From NCBI RefSeq assembly GCF_010667645.1, contig NZ_WHZV01000005.1, positions 104,884 through 168,883 on the forward strand: a DNA stretch of 64,000 nucleotides, given 5' to 3'. The position numbers and the translations under genes were made by a program. Numbering within the stretch: position 1 is the stretch's first letter; the number at the start of each line of letters is the position of its first letter. Source of the stretch: Bifidobacterium platyrrhinorum. GTDB lineage: Bacteria > Actinomycetota > Actinomycetes > Actinomycetales > Bifidobacteriaceae. Under the pieces are notes generated by a model that did not search any database, was not told the origin of the DNA, and saw only the letters and a list, made by a program, of their open reading frames with translations. This document shows, piece by piece, positions 30,496-41,137 of this stretch.

Positions 30496-31539
30496 ATGAC
30501 AATCGCAACCGGCACATGCGGCACCGACGCACATGGGACCATCGACGACGGCGAAGGGCGCGGGGAGGACCCCGGCATCGACACGTCCGCGGGACCGTGG
30601 GTCGAACGGTTCAAGGAGGACGTCGACCGGCAATACGTCTCCGACGGGCAGATACCCCGGGCCACGGGGCTCATCACGGCCATCGTGCGCGAGGCGCTGA
30701 ACCAGGGGTTCTCGGTGCCGGACCCGGCCGAGCCGCTGTTCGAGAAGGCGCGCGACGGCAGATGGCCGTGGCCGCATGTGATCGTGCAGCGGGACGGGTA
30801 CCTGCTGTCCTTCCACCTGGCGGAATCCTCGCGGGCGGGGACCGCGCCGAAGACCCGCGTCCTGGGCGCACGCGCCGCGGCGGACGGGACGCCGAAATGG
30901 ATCGAGGAACGGTCACGCGAATTCGTCGGCACGGGGATGATGGTCATGCGCGTCGACAGCGACATGGTCCATTACCGGCAGAAGACCAGCAGGGACACGA
31001 CCAACACGATGATCGAGGAACGCATGCCGTCCCTGTTCAAGGCGCTCTCGGACGCGACGAGCACGCAATACCGGCTCGCCGACATGGAGCGCAAACGCGC
31101 CCTGACCCTCGAACAGGCGCAGCGCGAGTGCCGCAGCGAACGGCTGTACGCCGCATTGCGCCGGGAGGCGGCGCTGCATGCGGACCTGGACCGCGAGCGC
31201 GGCTATCTCGATCTCGTCGAACGGAGGCTCGGACCGGAACCCGTCGGCGCGGACCAGTCCGACATGGAGGAGTTCCGGCGGCTTTCGGACGCCATCGCCC
31301 TGATGCGCCGGCGCATCGACGCCCTCGACCCGCTGACCTCCGGCGGCGTCGCATGGGCGGACCAGCCCGAGCCGACGGATGCGGACGTGTTCGAGTACAT
31401 GCACCGCAACCAGGGACCCGCCCCGTTCGCGTGGGATCGGCCGGCGCCGGTCCCGTCGCCGCGCCATGACGATTTCAGGCCGATGCCCCCGGACGATTTC
31501 AGGCCGATGCCCCCGGTCGGCGACGGTTTCTTCGACTAG
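30496..31539 (+). CDS. Unrecognised protein, charged, with C-terminal DDFRPMPP repeat
   Basis: 347 residues, not recognised. No signal peptide or membrane span. After an acidic N-terminus there is a globular-looking part (about 30-150) with TGLITAIVREALNQGF and WPWPHVIVQRDGYLLSFHL, then a helical Arg/Glu-rich stretch (about 190-270) with coiled-coil character (RLADMERKRALTLEQAQREC), and a Pro-rich tail in which DDFRPMPP occurs twice. The tail repeat is an exact 24-base tandem duplication. Start 30496 was chosen at MTIATGTCG after GGGACGAGGAA; the frame is open upstream to 30373 but lacks a site. Neighbours give no functional clue. Confidence 0.6.
   Translation: MTIATGTCGTDAHGTIDDGEGRGEDPGIDTSAGPWVERFKEDVDRQYVSDGQIPRATGLITAIVREALNQGFSVPDPAEPLFEKARDGRWPWPHVIVQRDGYLLSFHLAESSRAGTAPKTRVLGARAAADGTPKWIEERSREFVGTGMMVMRVDSDMVHYRQKTSRDTTNTMIEERMPSLFKALSDATSTQYRLADMERKRALTLEQAQRECRSERLYAALRREAALHADLDRERGYLDLVERRLGPEPVGADQSDMEEFRRLSDAIALMRRRIDALDPLTSGGVAWADQPEPTDADVFEYMHRNQGPAPFAWDRPAPVPSPRHDDFRPMPPDDFRPMPPVGDGFFD
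31468..31515 (+). repeat. Exact 24-base tandem duplication in the coding tail
   Basis: Two identical 24-base units (31468-31491 and 31492-31515), each beginning GACGATTTCAGG, encode DDFRPMPP twice in the gene at 30496. The unit is a multiple of three, so copy-number change would keep frame. Confidence 0.95.
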
Positions 31540-31645
31540 GCGGGTGCATCCCCGCGCGCCGATTACGTGCATGCAACACCACATTGGCATACTGTCCGGC
31601 AATGCCGTCGACGCGCCCCGTGGAGGGCGGAAGGAAGGTCACGAT

Positions 31646-32802
31646 ATGCCGCAGGTGTCGCAACGCGCCGCAGAGGCGCTCTATCCGAGCGTGCGAGAGA
31701 TGTTCGAGCTGGCCGCGCACGTGCCGGACGCCGTCTCGTTCGCCATCGGCGAGCCGGGCTTCGACACGCCGCAGCCGGTCATCGACGCCGCCTACCGGGC
31801 CGCGAGCCTCGGCGACACGCACTACACGCCGAACCGCGGCGCGGCGGCGTTGCGCGAGGCGTGGTGCGAGCACCGCAACACGGCGGACGGCACCGACTAC
31901 GACCCGGACACGGACGTGATCGTCACGGCGGGCGGCATGGAGGCCGTGTACCTGGCGATGCTGGCGACGCTCGATCCGGGCGACGACATCCTCATCCCCG
32001 ACCCGGGCTATGCGAACTATTTCGGACAGGTCAGGCTCGTCGGCGCGAACGTCGTGCCGGTGCCGCTCGACGCGGGCCACGGCTTCCGTATGCAGGCCGC
32101 GGACGTGGAGGCCGCCGTCACTCCGCGCACACGCGCGATCCTGCTCAATTCGCCGTCGAACCCCACCGGCGCGGTCATCGACGCCGAACAGCTGGATCTC
32201 ATCGCCGAGGTGTGCGAGCGGCACGACCTATGGGTGATCAGCGACGAGGTGTACCGCTCGTTCGTCTACGATCCGTCGGTCGAATGCCTGTCGATCGCCG
32301 CGGTGCCGGGCATGCGCCGGCGCACCGTGGTGGTGGACAGCTTCTCGAAGACGTTCGCGATGACCGGTTGGCGCATCGGCGCCGCGTTCGGTCCGAAACC
32401 GATCATCGACCGGATGACGGTGATGCAGGAGGACATCGTCTCCTGCGTGCCGGGCGCGCTGCAGACGGGGGCTGTCGCCGCGTTGGAGGGATCGAACGAG
32501 ATCCTCGACGAGATGACGGCCGTCTACCGCAAGAACCGCGACATGGTCGTCGCCGCCGTGGAGGGCATGCCGATGGTCTCGTGCGCGACGCCGGACGGCG
32601 CGTTCTACGTGCTGGTGGACGTGCGCGGCACCGGCATGGACGACCATGCGTTCGCGGTCGACCTGTTGGAACGGGCCAAGGTGGTGGTCACGCCCGCTTC
32701 CGGGTTCGGCGATCGCGGCCGCGGCTACGTGCGTCTGAGCTACGTGGGCACGCCCGAAGCCACCGCCGAGGGCCTGCGCCGCATGCGCGCGTATCTGGAG
32801 GG

Positions 32803-32830
<28 letters not shown>
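31646..32830 (+). CDS. Pyridoxal-phosphate aminotransferase, class I/II
   Basis: 394 residues, aspartate-aminotransferase fold (class I gamma). Seen are SFAIGEPGFDTP at the N-terminus, NSPSNPTGAVID in the cofactor site, the PLP aspartate region WVISDEVYRSFVYD, the lysine in VDSFSKTFAMTGWRIG, and the C-terminal substrate arginine in RGYVRLSYVGTPE. The exact amino donor is not readable. Start 31646 has GGAAGGAAGGTC. It is a second aminotransferase in the window, without the DNA-binding head of the one at 6643. Its last 28 bases overlap the end of the convergent ABC-F gene. Confidence 0.9.
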
Positions 32831-34404
<1,574 letters not shown>

Positions 34405-34595
34405 AAACCCCACCCGTCGCTTTCCGTGTCGTTCGTCGTCGGCGCCATGCGCCGTTTTGCCAACGACCCACTATAACGGCAGGGCGGAAGAACGCCCCGC
34501 ACGGCCGGACTAGACTGGACGGTGGATCCGGACGCCCATGCGTCCGGGAGGGAATATCGGGAACCGGCCGATTACATGAGCCCGGGGAGGTCGCC

Positions 34596-36341
34596 ATGGA
34601 TACAACGAACGATGCGGAACGTCGTGGGACCCTGCTGCACGCCGCCTACGCCGCCGCCGACGTGCGCGAAATGGAACGCCCGCTGCTGGATGACGGCGTG
34701 CCGCTGATGCGCATGGCGGCGAACGCCGTGGCGCATACGGCCGCGGCGATGCTCGACGACGAGGACGTGGACGTGGAGGACGCGGTCGTCACGTTGTTCG
34801 CCGGCGCCGGCGACAACGGCGGCGACGGCCTGTTCGCCGCGGCGATGCTCGCCGAGGAGGGCGCGCAGGTCAACGCGGTGGCGGTCGGCCGCTCGTTGCA
34901 CGACGAGGGGTTCGCCGCGCTCGTGCGCGCCGGCGGCAAGATACTGGTGCTCGACCCGTCGGCGGAGATCCCGGGATGCGCGTCCGGGTTCACGCCCGGC
35001 GAGGCCGGCGAACGGCTGCACGCCGCGGTCGACGTGGCCCGGCGTTCGCATCTGGTCATCGACGCGATGACCGGCATCGGCCTGACGGGCGCGCTGCGCG
35101 GCATCCCGGCGGCGGTCGCCGCGTCGCTCGGCGTGCCCGCCGCCGACGGGCGCGGGGACCTCGTGTCTCCGCTGCCCGATCGTCCCGCGCTGCCGGACCG
35201 CGAGGGCGACGACGGGCTGCCGCTGGTGCTCGCCGTGGACACGCCGTCCGGCGTCGGAGTGGACGACGGTTCGCTCACCGGCGCCTACATCCCGGCGGAT
35301 GCGACGGTGATGTTCGGTGCGATGAAGCCGTGCGCGATGCTGCCGCCGGCCACCTTCGCATGCGGCCGGCTGACCCTGGTCGATTTCGGATTCGACCTGG
35401 ACGGCGTGGAGCCGGCCGCCGAGGCGGTGGACCGCGACCTGGCGGCCGGCGCGATACGTCTGCCGCGGGTCGACGATGCGAAGTATTCGCGCGGCGTGGT
35501 GGGCCTGGTCACCGGCTCGGCGCGCTACCCGGGAGCCGCGGTGCTCACCACGAGGGCGGCGGCGCGCACGAACGTGGGCATGGTCCGCTACCTCGGCCCG
35601 GAGCGCGCGCAGGACATGGTTCTCGCGGCGTTGCCGGAGGCGGTGCTCGGCAAGGGACACGTGCAGTCGTGGGTGGTGGGATCGGGTGTGCCGGACAACG
35701 ACGGCGACCCTGAGCTCCGCGACATCCAGCGCGAGACGATCGCCGCGCTGCTCGCCCACTATTCGACGGACGACGAGGGGTCGGCGGCGATGCCGCCGGT
35801 CGTCGTGGACGCGGGCGCGTTGGATCTGCTGCCGGACCACGTGCCGTCGCAGGTGGTGCTCACGCCGCATGCGGGAGAACTGGCCCGCATGCTGGGCGTC
35901 TCCACCGCCGAGGTCGCGTGCGAGCCGCTGCGATTCGCGCGCGAGGCGCAGACGGCCACGGGCGCGACGGTGCTGCTCAAGGGGCCGGCCACGATCGTGG
36001 TCGGCGACGGCGGGCACACGTTCGTGGCGGGGGCCGGCCCGGCCTGGCTGGGCACGGCCGGCGCGGGCGATGTGCTCGCCGGGCTGACGGGGGCGTTGCT
36101 CGCGCAGACGGGCACGGCGGATCCCGATCCGGAACTGGTCGCGGAGACGGTCGCCTCGGCCGCGTACCTGCACGGCTCGGCCGCGGCCATCGCCTCCGAA
36201 TCCGAACAGCGCGGCTGGCAGGAGCCGGAATTGTTCGGCATGCGCGGGCGGTCGCGGCGGTTCCATACGCTCGGCCATCCGATCGTCGCCTCGGACGTGA
36301 TCGGCGCGATCCCGGACGCGTTGGCGGACGCGCTCTCCTGA
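34596..36341 (+). CDS. nnrD: Bifunctional NAD(P)HX epimerase/dehydratase
   Basis: Repairs hydrated NADH and NADPH. 581 residues with an N-terminal YjeF-type epimerase domain (about 1-250; GAGDNGGDGLFAAAML, AVDTPSGVGVDDG) and a C-terminal ADP/ATP-dependent dehydratase with ribokinase-like fold (about 290-570; DDAKYSRGVVGLVTGS, VVLTPHAGELARML, WLGTAGAGDVLAGLTG). The fused form is common in bacteria. Start has GGGGAGGTCGCC. A TAGACT -10-like box lies at 34511-34516, and the same TAGACTGGAC string recurs before the next gene at 36360. Confidence 0.94.
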   Translation: MDTTNDAERRGTLLHAAYAAADVREMERPLLDDGVPLMRMAANAVAHTAAAMLDDEDVDVEDAVVTLFAGAGDNGGDGLFAAAMLAEEGAQVNAVAVGRSLHDEGFAALVRAGGKILVLDPSAEIPGCASGFTPGEAGERLHAAVDVARRSHLVIDAMTGIGLTGALRGIPAAVAASLGVPAADGRGDLVSPLPDRPALPDREGDDGLPLVLAVDTPSGVGVDDGSLTGAYIPADATVMFGAMKPCAMLPPATFACGRLTLVDFGFDLDGVEPAAEAVDRDLAAGAIRLPRVDDAKYSRGVVGLVTGSARYPGAAVLTTRAAARTNVGMVRYLGPERAQDMVLAALPEAVLGKGHVQSWVVGSGVPDNDGDPELRDIQRETIAALLAHYSTDDEGSAAMPPVVVDAGALDLLPDHVPSQVVLTPHAGELARMLGVSTAEVACEPLRFAREAQTATGATVLLKGPATIVVGDGGHTFVAGAGPAWLGTAGAGDVLAGLTGALLAQTGTADPDPELVAETVASAAYLHGSAAAIASESEQRGWQEPELFGMRGRSRRFHTLGHPIVASDVIGAIPDALADALS

Positions 36342-36409
36342 CCCGAGCACACCGCCACGTAGACTGGACCCGAATCCATTCGACACCCGATCCCATGCAA
36401 GGAGCCATC

Positions 36410-37039
36410 ATGGCCGACTCCCCCATCACCGACGTGATCTTCGATTTCTGCGGCGTCCTGCTCGACTGGCAGGTGCGCGCCTGTCTCGAGGGCCGTTTCC
36501 CGGACGACGTCGTCGACGCGATCTGCGCCGACGACGACCCGCACGGGTTCTTCCGCTACGAGGACCGCATGGACGCGGGCGAGGACTTCGACCGGATCTG
36601 GCCGGACGTGGTGCGCGAGCAGGGCGGGGAGATCGCGGCGGTCTTCCGCTACTACATCGACCATTACGGCGACGCGTTGCCGCGCATGCTGCCCGGCATG
36701 GAACAGCTGCTGCGCGACCTCAAGGCCCACGGCTACGGCGTGTGGGGGCTGACGAACTGGTCGCATGAGACGATCCACATCGCCTTCGACAAGTACCCGG
36801 TGCTCGGCGAACTGCTGCAGGGCACGGTCGTCTCCGGTGTCGAGAAGATGCACAAGCCGAACGCCGACATCTACGAGCTGGCGCTCTCCCGCTTCGGTCT
36901 CGAGGCGGACGGGTGCGTGTTCTTCGACGACACCGCGAAGAACGTGGCCGGCGCGAACGAGGTGGGCATCCATGGCCTGCTCTTCTCCGGCGCCGTCGCC
37001 GCGCGCGATTCGCTCGCCGGACTCGGCGTGCGGCTGTAG
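36410..37039 (+). CDS. HAD-superfamily hydrolase (YihX/epoxide-hydrolase-N type)
   Basis: 209-residue haloacid dehalogenase fold hydrolase. Motif I is FDFCGVLLDW, lacking the second acidic residue of classic phosphatase DxDxT, as in the DxGGVL subgroup; motif II is GLTNWS, the lysine lies in EKMHKPNADIYE and motif IV is CVFFDDTAKNVAGA. Cap is small and helical. Substrate unknown; small sugar phosphates are likely for the subgroup. Start 36410 follows AAGGAGCCATC. TAGACT at 36360-36365 could be its own -10, 50 bases upstream. Confidence 0.85.
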   Translation: MADSPITDVIFDFCGVLLDWQVRACLEGRFPDDVVDAICADDDPHGFFRYEDRMDAGEDFDRIWPDVVREQGGEIAAVFRYYIDHYGDALPRMLPGMEQLLRDLKAHGYGVWGLTNWSHETIHIAFDKYPVLGELLQGTVVSGVEKMHKPNADIYELALSRFGLEADGCVFFDDTAKNVAGANEVGIHGLLFSGAVAARDSLAGLGVRL

Positions 37040-37142
37040 ACGCCGCACGGCCGCACGGCGTCCCCATACCAGGGCATCTCACCGTACGGCCGTGCGGATG
37101 GAATCCCCGGCTATAACCTCGACCCCCGGCCATCCCCACTGG

Positions 37143-37148
37143 TATAAC
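37143..37148 (+). promoter_or_regulatory. Likely -10 element of the LysR gene
   Basis: TATAAC ends eight bases before the ATG at 37157, with no ribosome site between, so the message may be leaderless or nearly so. A second TATAAC lies 31 bases upstream (37112-37117), three helical turns away, which could also be part of an operator. Confidence 0.5.
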
Positions 37149-37156
37149 TGCTATTT

Positions 37157-38080
37157 ATGACGCTTCTGCAACTCAAATACATCGTCAAGATCGTCGAATG
37201 CGGTTCGATGAACGAGGCCTCGCATGAACTCTACGTCTCCCAGCCGGCCCTGAGCTCCTCCGTCAAGGAACTGGAGAAGGAGCTCGGCATCGAGATCTTC
37301 ACCCGTTCCTCGCAGGGCATCGCGCTGACGGTCGACGGCGCGGAGTTCCTCACCTACGCGCGCCAGGTCCTCGACCAGGCGTCGCTGCTCGAGGAACGCT
37401 ACAAGAACGCGAAGCCGCGCAAGCAGCTGTGCACCGTGTCCACGCAGCACTACATGTTCGCGGTCGAGGCGTTCGTCGAGATGATCGACTCCATCCACTC
37501 CGACGAGTACGAGTTCACGATCCGCGAGACCCGCACGCGCGACATCATCGATTCGGTGGCGAACATGCGCTCCGACGTGGGCATCATCTACCTGTCCGAT
37601 TTCAACAAGGACGTCATCGGCAAGCTGCTGCGCGAGAAGCATCTCGAGTTCCACGCGCTCTTCCGCGCGCCGCTGCACGTGTTCATCTCGCGCACGAATC
37701 CGCTCGCCTCGAAGAAGATGGTCACGATGAAGGACCTCAGGCCCTACCCGTTCATCCAGTACGAGCAGGGCGAGGACGGCTCCTTCTACTTCGCCGAGGA
37801 GGCGGTCTGGCCGGACTACTCCCCCAAGCAGATCAACGTGACCGACCGCGCCACGATCCTCAATTTCATCATCGGCCTCAACGGCTACACGGTGTGCACC
37901 GGCATCGACAACGGCGACCTCAACAACGAGAAGATCTGCACCGTCCCGCTCGACTCGGACGAGACGATGCTCGTCGGCTGGATCACCAACGAGCGCGCCA
38001 AGCTCTCCAAGGCGGCGGAGACCTATCTCGACAAGCTCAAGAGCGTCGTGGCGGCCCACGGCTACAAGCTCATCGACTAA
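37157..38080 (+). CDS. LysR-family transcriptional regulator
   Basis: 307 residues with an N-terminal winged helix-turn-helix (residues 1-60: QLKYIVKIVECGSMNEASHE, VSQPALSSSVKELEKELGIE) and a C-terminal two-lobed effector domain from about residue 90. The sequence between resembles regulators of sulfur or amino acid metabolism, but the effector cannot be named. It is unusual in standing alone: no divergent target gene is adjacent, since nnrD and the HAD gene upstream run the same way and the next genes converge. No ribosome site precedes the ATG. Confidence 0.92.
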   Translation: MTLLQLKYIVKIVECGSMNEASHELYVSQPALSSSVKELEKELGIEIFTRSSQGIALTVDGAEFLTYARQVLDQASLLEERYKNAKPRKQLCTVSTQHYMFAVEAFVEMIDSIHSDEYEFTIRETRTRDIIDSVANMRSDVGIIYLSDFNKDVIGKLLREKHLEFHALFRAPLHVFISRTNPLASKKMVTMKDLRPYPFIQYEQGEDGSFYFAEEAVWPDYSPKQINVTDRATILNFIIGLNGYTVCTGIDNGDLNNEKICTVPLDSDETMLVGWITNERAKLSKAAETYLDKLKSVVAAHGYKLID

Positions 38081-38120
38081 AACGGCCGATCCTCGCCCCG
38101 GATACGGCCCAGGAAATGTG

Positions 38121-38179
38121 AACCGCACCCCGATTGTCGGGACTGAAGCAATTCGGATTCGATGATCGGAGGTGCGGTT
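38121..38179 (+). terminator. Inverted repeat after the LysR gene
   Basis: AACCGCACC (38121-38129) and GGTGCGGTT (38171-38179) enclose 41 bases with a small inner stem CCCGA-TTG-TCGGG; TCTCG follows. It probably ends the LysR transcript but is more elaborate than a simple terminator. Confidence 0.4.
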
Positions 38180-38245
38180 TCTCGTGTCCGGGGATCGCCG
38201 GCGTCATTATGACGATGATTTCGTGCGGGCTACGTTAGGCCCGAT

Positions 38246-39001
38246 TCAGAACCGGCGGGCCGTCACATCGTCCCCGTACCGTCCATAGTCGTCCGCCGTG
38301 CCGCCGGGGCCGCTCACGCTCCAGGACATCGGGGTGACGGTCTGCCCCGTGAAATCATGACGGTCGAGGATCCGCATCGTGCAGTCCGAATCGGGCATGC
38401 AGACCGCTCCCGAGGCGCTGTCGAACATCGCGAAACCCGTGTAGGCGACGTCCCCGTCGTCGTCCGTGGCCTGGTAGTCGATCGAATAGTACGTGTATGT
38501 GTTCGACGTCGTGTTGTGCACGGTGATGGGGATGGACCGGTATCCGTAGTCATCGGTCATGTCGCCTATGGACACGACGGCGAGCGCGGGTGCCTTCGTC
38601 TGCCTGCCCGCCGTCTGGAATTCCTCGACGGCGGCACGGTACCGCTCGCCTTCCGCCTTGGCCCCGTCGAGGGATTCCCTCGCCTTGGCCACGTCCTTCC
38701 TGCGCAGCCCGATGTCCTGTTCGGATTCCCCGAGGTCGCTCCGGGCCAGTTCCAGCCTTCGCCGTTCGGCCCGGTACGGCGCGCTGCCGGCCACGTCGAT
38801 GTCCGCGGCGCCCCGCCTCCAGCCGGCCGCCGCGAGGGCCGCGGGCACGCCGAGCATGACGATGGCGCACGCCGCCGCGGCCGCGATCCTCGCGGCACGA
38901 CGGACATCCACGGCGCGCACGGCCCCGCGCACCGTGTCGATGGCGCGTACGATCGCCCGGTACAATGCGTCATCCCAATGGTCGTTCCCGTTGCCTCTCA
39001 T
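38246..39001 (-). CDS. Unrecognised membrane-anchored coiled-coil protein (second of a pair)
   Basis: 251 residues: a charged N-terminal cytoplasmic part, one membrane span at about 38-62, a helical stretch rich in Arg/Glu/Ala (about 75-130) with coiled-coil character, and a C-terminal domain with many Thr/Tyr/Asp (about 135-245) that looks beta-rich and probably lies outside the cell. The same layout occurs in the gene just upstream, whose stop overlaps this ATG (ATGA, 38998-39001), so the two are co-translated and likely act together. Ribosome site GAAGGTGATTCC. Function unknown. Confidence 0.75.
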   Translation of the reverse strand: MRGNGNDHWDDALYRAIVRAIDTVRGAVRAVDVRRAARIAAAAACAIVMLGVPAALAAAGWRRGAADIDVAGSAPYRAERRRLELARSDLGESEQDIGLRRKDVAKARESLDGAKAEGERYRAAVEEFQTAGRQTKAPALAVVSIGDMTDDYGYRSIPITVHNTTSNTYTYYSIDYQATDDDGDVAYTGFAMFDSASGAVCMPDSDCTMRILDRHDFTGQTVTPMSWSVSGPGGTADDYGRYGDDVTARRF

Positions 39002-39717
39002 GGAATCACCTTCGTCGGCATGTCCGCCGGGAACTCCTTCTCGGTGTACGAGGAGTCCGCCTGCGCGGTCCTGTACCGGTATTTCACCGGTTTGAGCAGC
39101 GCCCCGTCGTGGCCGTCGGTGAGCGTCAGGTCGTCCACGGCCACCGCCCTGCCGGGGTAGACGCGTATGTTCGACGCGCCTTCGGTCACGTCGTCCTCGA
39201 GCACCGCGCCGTCATCGCCCACGATGACGTATTCCACGGTGATGTCGGTGACGACGTGTCCGGTACGGTTGCGCAGCACGATGCGTGGGCGCATGAACGG
39301 GTCGCCCGGTGTGATGCCCTGCCCCACGTCGAACGATTCCATGGCGAGCGTGCCGTCCGCCGCCGCGTCGTCCGGCACGTACCGGCGGTAGGCGTCCTCA
39401 TCGGACCGGTTGCTCCGTCTGGCCTGTTCCTCCTGCCTGCGCAGGTCCTTGAGCTCGGAGACCAGCTTCTTCGATGTGTCCCTGTTGGAGTCGGCGCTTC
39501 GCTTCGCGTCCCCGACCTGTCGCGCGAGTTCGTGGTAGGCTGCGGTGTCCCTGGGATCGGCCGTCGCACGGCCGATGGCGTAGGCCCCGCCGTAGGCGGC
39601 CGCGCACGCCGCGATGAAGGCGAGCAGGACGACGACGGTCCGCACGGCCCGTCGTTTTCCGCCGCCCGTCCGTGACCTGCCGTCGTTCTTGTCCCTCGCC
39701 GCTGCACCGTCCCGCAT
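38998..39717 (-). CDS. Unrecognised membrane-anchored coiled-coil protein (first of a pair)
   Basis: 239 residues: a basic N-terminus (GGGKRRAVRTV), one membrane span at about 26-50 with many Ala and Gly, a coiled-coil-like stretch (about 55-105; TSKKLVSELKDLRRQEEQAR), and a C-terminal beta-rich domain with MRPRIVLRNRTGHVVTDITV. The conserved look of the C-terminal part (a carboxy-terminal domain describing bonds of backbone type common in cell-surface proteins) suggests an extracytoplasmic partner-binding role, but no family was recognised. Start is preceded by GGAGAT. Translationally coupled to the related gene downstream. Confidence 0.75.
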   Translation of the reverse strand: MRDGAAARDKNDGRSRTGGGKRRAVRTVVVLLAFIAACAAAYGGAYAIGRATADPRDTAAYHELARQVGDAKRSADSNRDTSKKLVSELKDLRRQEEQARRSNRSDEDAYRRYVPDDAAADGTLAMESFDVGQGITPGDPFMRPRIVLRNRTGHVVTDITVEYVIVGDDGAVLEDDVTEGASNIRVYPGRAVAVDDLTLTDGHDGALLKPVKYRYRTAQADSSYTEKEFPADMPTKVIP

Positions 39718-39769
39718 ATCTCCACTGTAACGATGCGGCCACGTCGTACGGCGTCATGTCACCGAAAGT

Positions 39770-40972
39770 TCATCTCCGCCGCGATGCGGATTCCCCGGGG
39801 CCCGCGCCGGGGATCGCGGCCGTGGCCGCGGTGGCGGCGAGTCCCTTGAGCACGGCGGCGATCACCTCGCGGTCCTCGGCGTCGATGCCGCGCAACGCGG
39901 CGAGCATGGCCGGCAGCGATTGCGTCCAGTGCGCGGTGAGCTCGCCGAACGTGCGGTATCCGCTTGCCTCGAGGATGGCGAACAGGTTCTCGATGAACAG
40001 GCGGCGGCGGTCGTCGTCGTACCGGGCCATCCAGTCGTTGAGCGTGCGGGCCGCGTAACGGGCGCCGCCCGACAGGCCGTCCGCGTGCACGAACCGGCCG
40101 TCCTTCACCTGCCAGTTCAATGCGAAGTGCTGCATGATGCCGAGTCCGTCGCTCGCCACCACCTCGTAGCCGGCGTCGGCCCGTTCACGGTTCTCGAACA
40201 GCATGCCGATGACCGACGATTCGGGTACGGACTTGCGCACCTTGCCGGCCACGCGCCGGTATTCGGTCGATTCGAGGAAGGATTCGTCGAAGCCCGGCCC
40301 GTCATGCGAGTACACGGCGGCGATGCGCGCCGCGATGTCGTCCGGCATCGCGGCGGCCGCATACACCGCGAGGTTGCCGCCTTTGGAATGGCCTCCCACC
40401 ATCAACGGCCCGTCCCACCGCGCGGCCGCATCGGCGAGATAGCGCACGGCGGCCGACTGCGAGGCGACCGGCCGGCGGAACGCCATCGCGAAGTCCTCCT
40501 TCCAGCCGATGATCGAGCTGTCGGTGCCGCGGAAGGCGACGTAGAGCGTGCCTTCGCCCACGTCGAACACGCATGCCGAGAACTGTTTGGTGGACGCCGC
40601 GTCGAACTCGTCCACGTAGCCGCCCACGCGCAAGGCGCGCCAACGCGGGCTCTCGCACATGGCGCGCAGCAGATCGACGTTCAGTTGCGGAGACCACACG
40701 CGCCCGAACATGGCGTCGTAGCATTCGGCGCGCAGCAGATCGCGGATGGGGACCATCGGGATGAGGCTTCGCCGTCCCGTCTCCCCGCAGGCACGGTCTC
40801 CGACATGGATGCCGTGGTCGGGAACGCCGCCCCCGCCGCCATGCCATCGCGGCACGTTGCCGGGCATGCGCGCATACGCCAGCTGCGACAGCACCAGGCT
40901 GTCCACCTCGTTGAACGCGTCATCGTCGAACGTATCGAACCGCGTCCGCAGATCATCCGTCACATTGCCCAT
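39770..40972 (-). CDS. Lipase-like alpha/beta hydrolase, DUF2974 (Mbeg1-like)
   Basis: 400 residues resembling the DUF2974 group of class-3-lipase-like proteins. A nucleophile elbow VGGHSKGGNLAVY sits near residue 200, preceded by LYVAFRGTDSSIIGWKEDF, an oxyanion-type strand, and followed by AVYSHDGPGFDESFL. No signal peptide, so it is probably cytoplasmic. The substrate is unknown. The last 25 residues are low-complexity Ala/Gly. Start 40972 follows GGGGAGGTTGCC. It lies 53 bases past the start of the coiled-coil gene pair, in the same direction, so they may form one unit. Confidence 0.82.
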   Translation of the reverse strand: MGNVTDDLRTRFDTFDDDAFNEVDSLVLSQLAYARMPGNVPRWHGGGGGVPDHGIHVGDRACGETGRRSLIPMVPIRDLLRAECYDAMFGRVWSPQLNVDLLRAMCESPRWRALRVGGYVDEFDAASTKQFSACVFDVGEGTLYVAFRGTDSSIIGWKEDFAMAFRRPVASQSAAVRYLADAAARWDGPLMVGGHSKGGNLAVYAAAAMPDDIAARIAAVYSHDGPGFDESFLESTEYRRVAGKVRKSVPESSVIGMLFENRERADAGYEVVASDGLGIMQHFALNWQVKDGRFVHADGLSGGARYAARTLNDWMARYDDDRRRLFIENLFAILEASGYRTFGELTAHWTQSLPAMLAALRGIDAEDREVIAAVLKGLAATAATAAIPGAGPGESASRRR

Positions 40973-41123
40973 GGCAACCTCCCCGCCCGCGGGCGGCGGC
41001 GCGATGGATCGGACCGCCGCCGTTTCCCGGGCGCATTATGCATATCTTAGATACGCCACCGGTGAAAGGCCCCCGCGGACACAACCTATCGGCCACATGC
41101 CACACGGAGCATGGCGGCGGGAA

Positions 41124-41129
41124 CTATCA
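41124..41129 (+). promoter_or_regulatory. TATCAT -10 directly before the small membrane protein gene
   Basis: TATCAT followed by seven bases (GGGTCCC) and then the ATG at 41138. The same layout, TATCATGGGAGCCATG, occurs before ybaK. A transcript starting at the usual distance would begin at the start codon. Confidence 0.6.
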
Positions 41130-41137
41130 TGGGTCCC

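Noticed and set aside
30464..30499. An 11-codon leader peptide frame before the orphan gene
   Set aside because: The distance from the ribosome site is 13 bases and the frame is very short; kept only as a finding.
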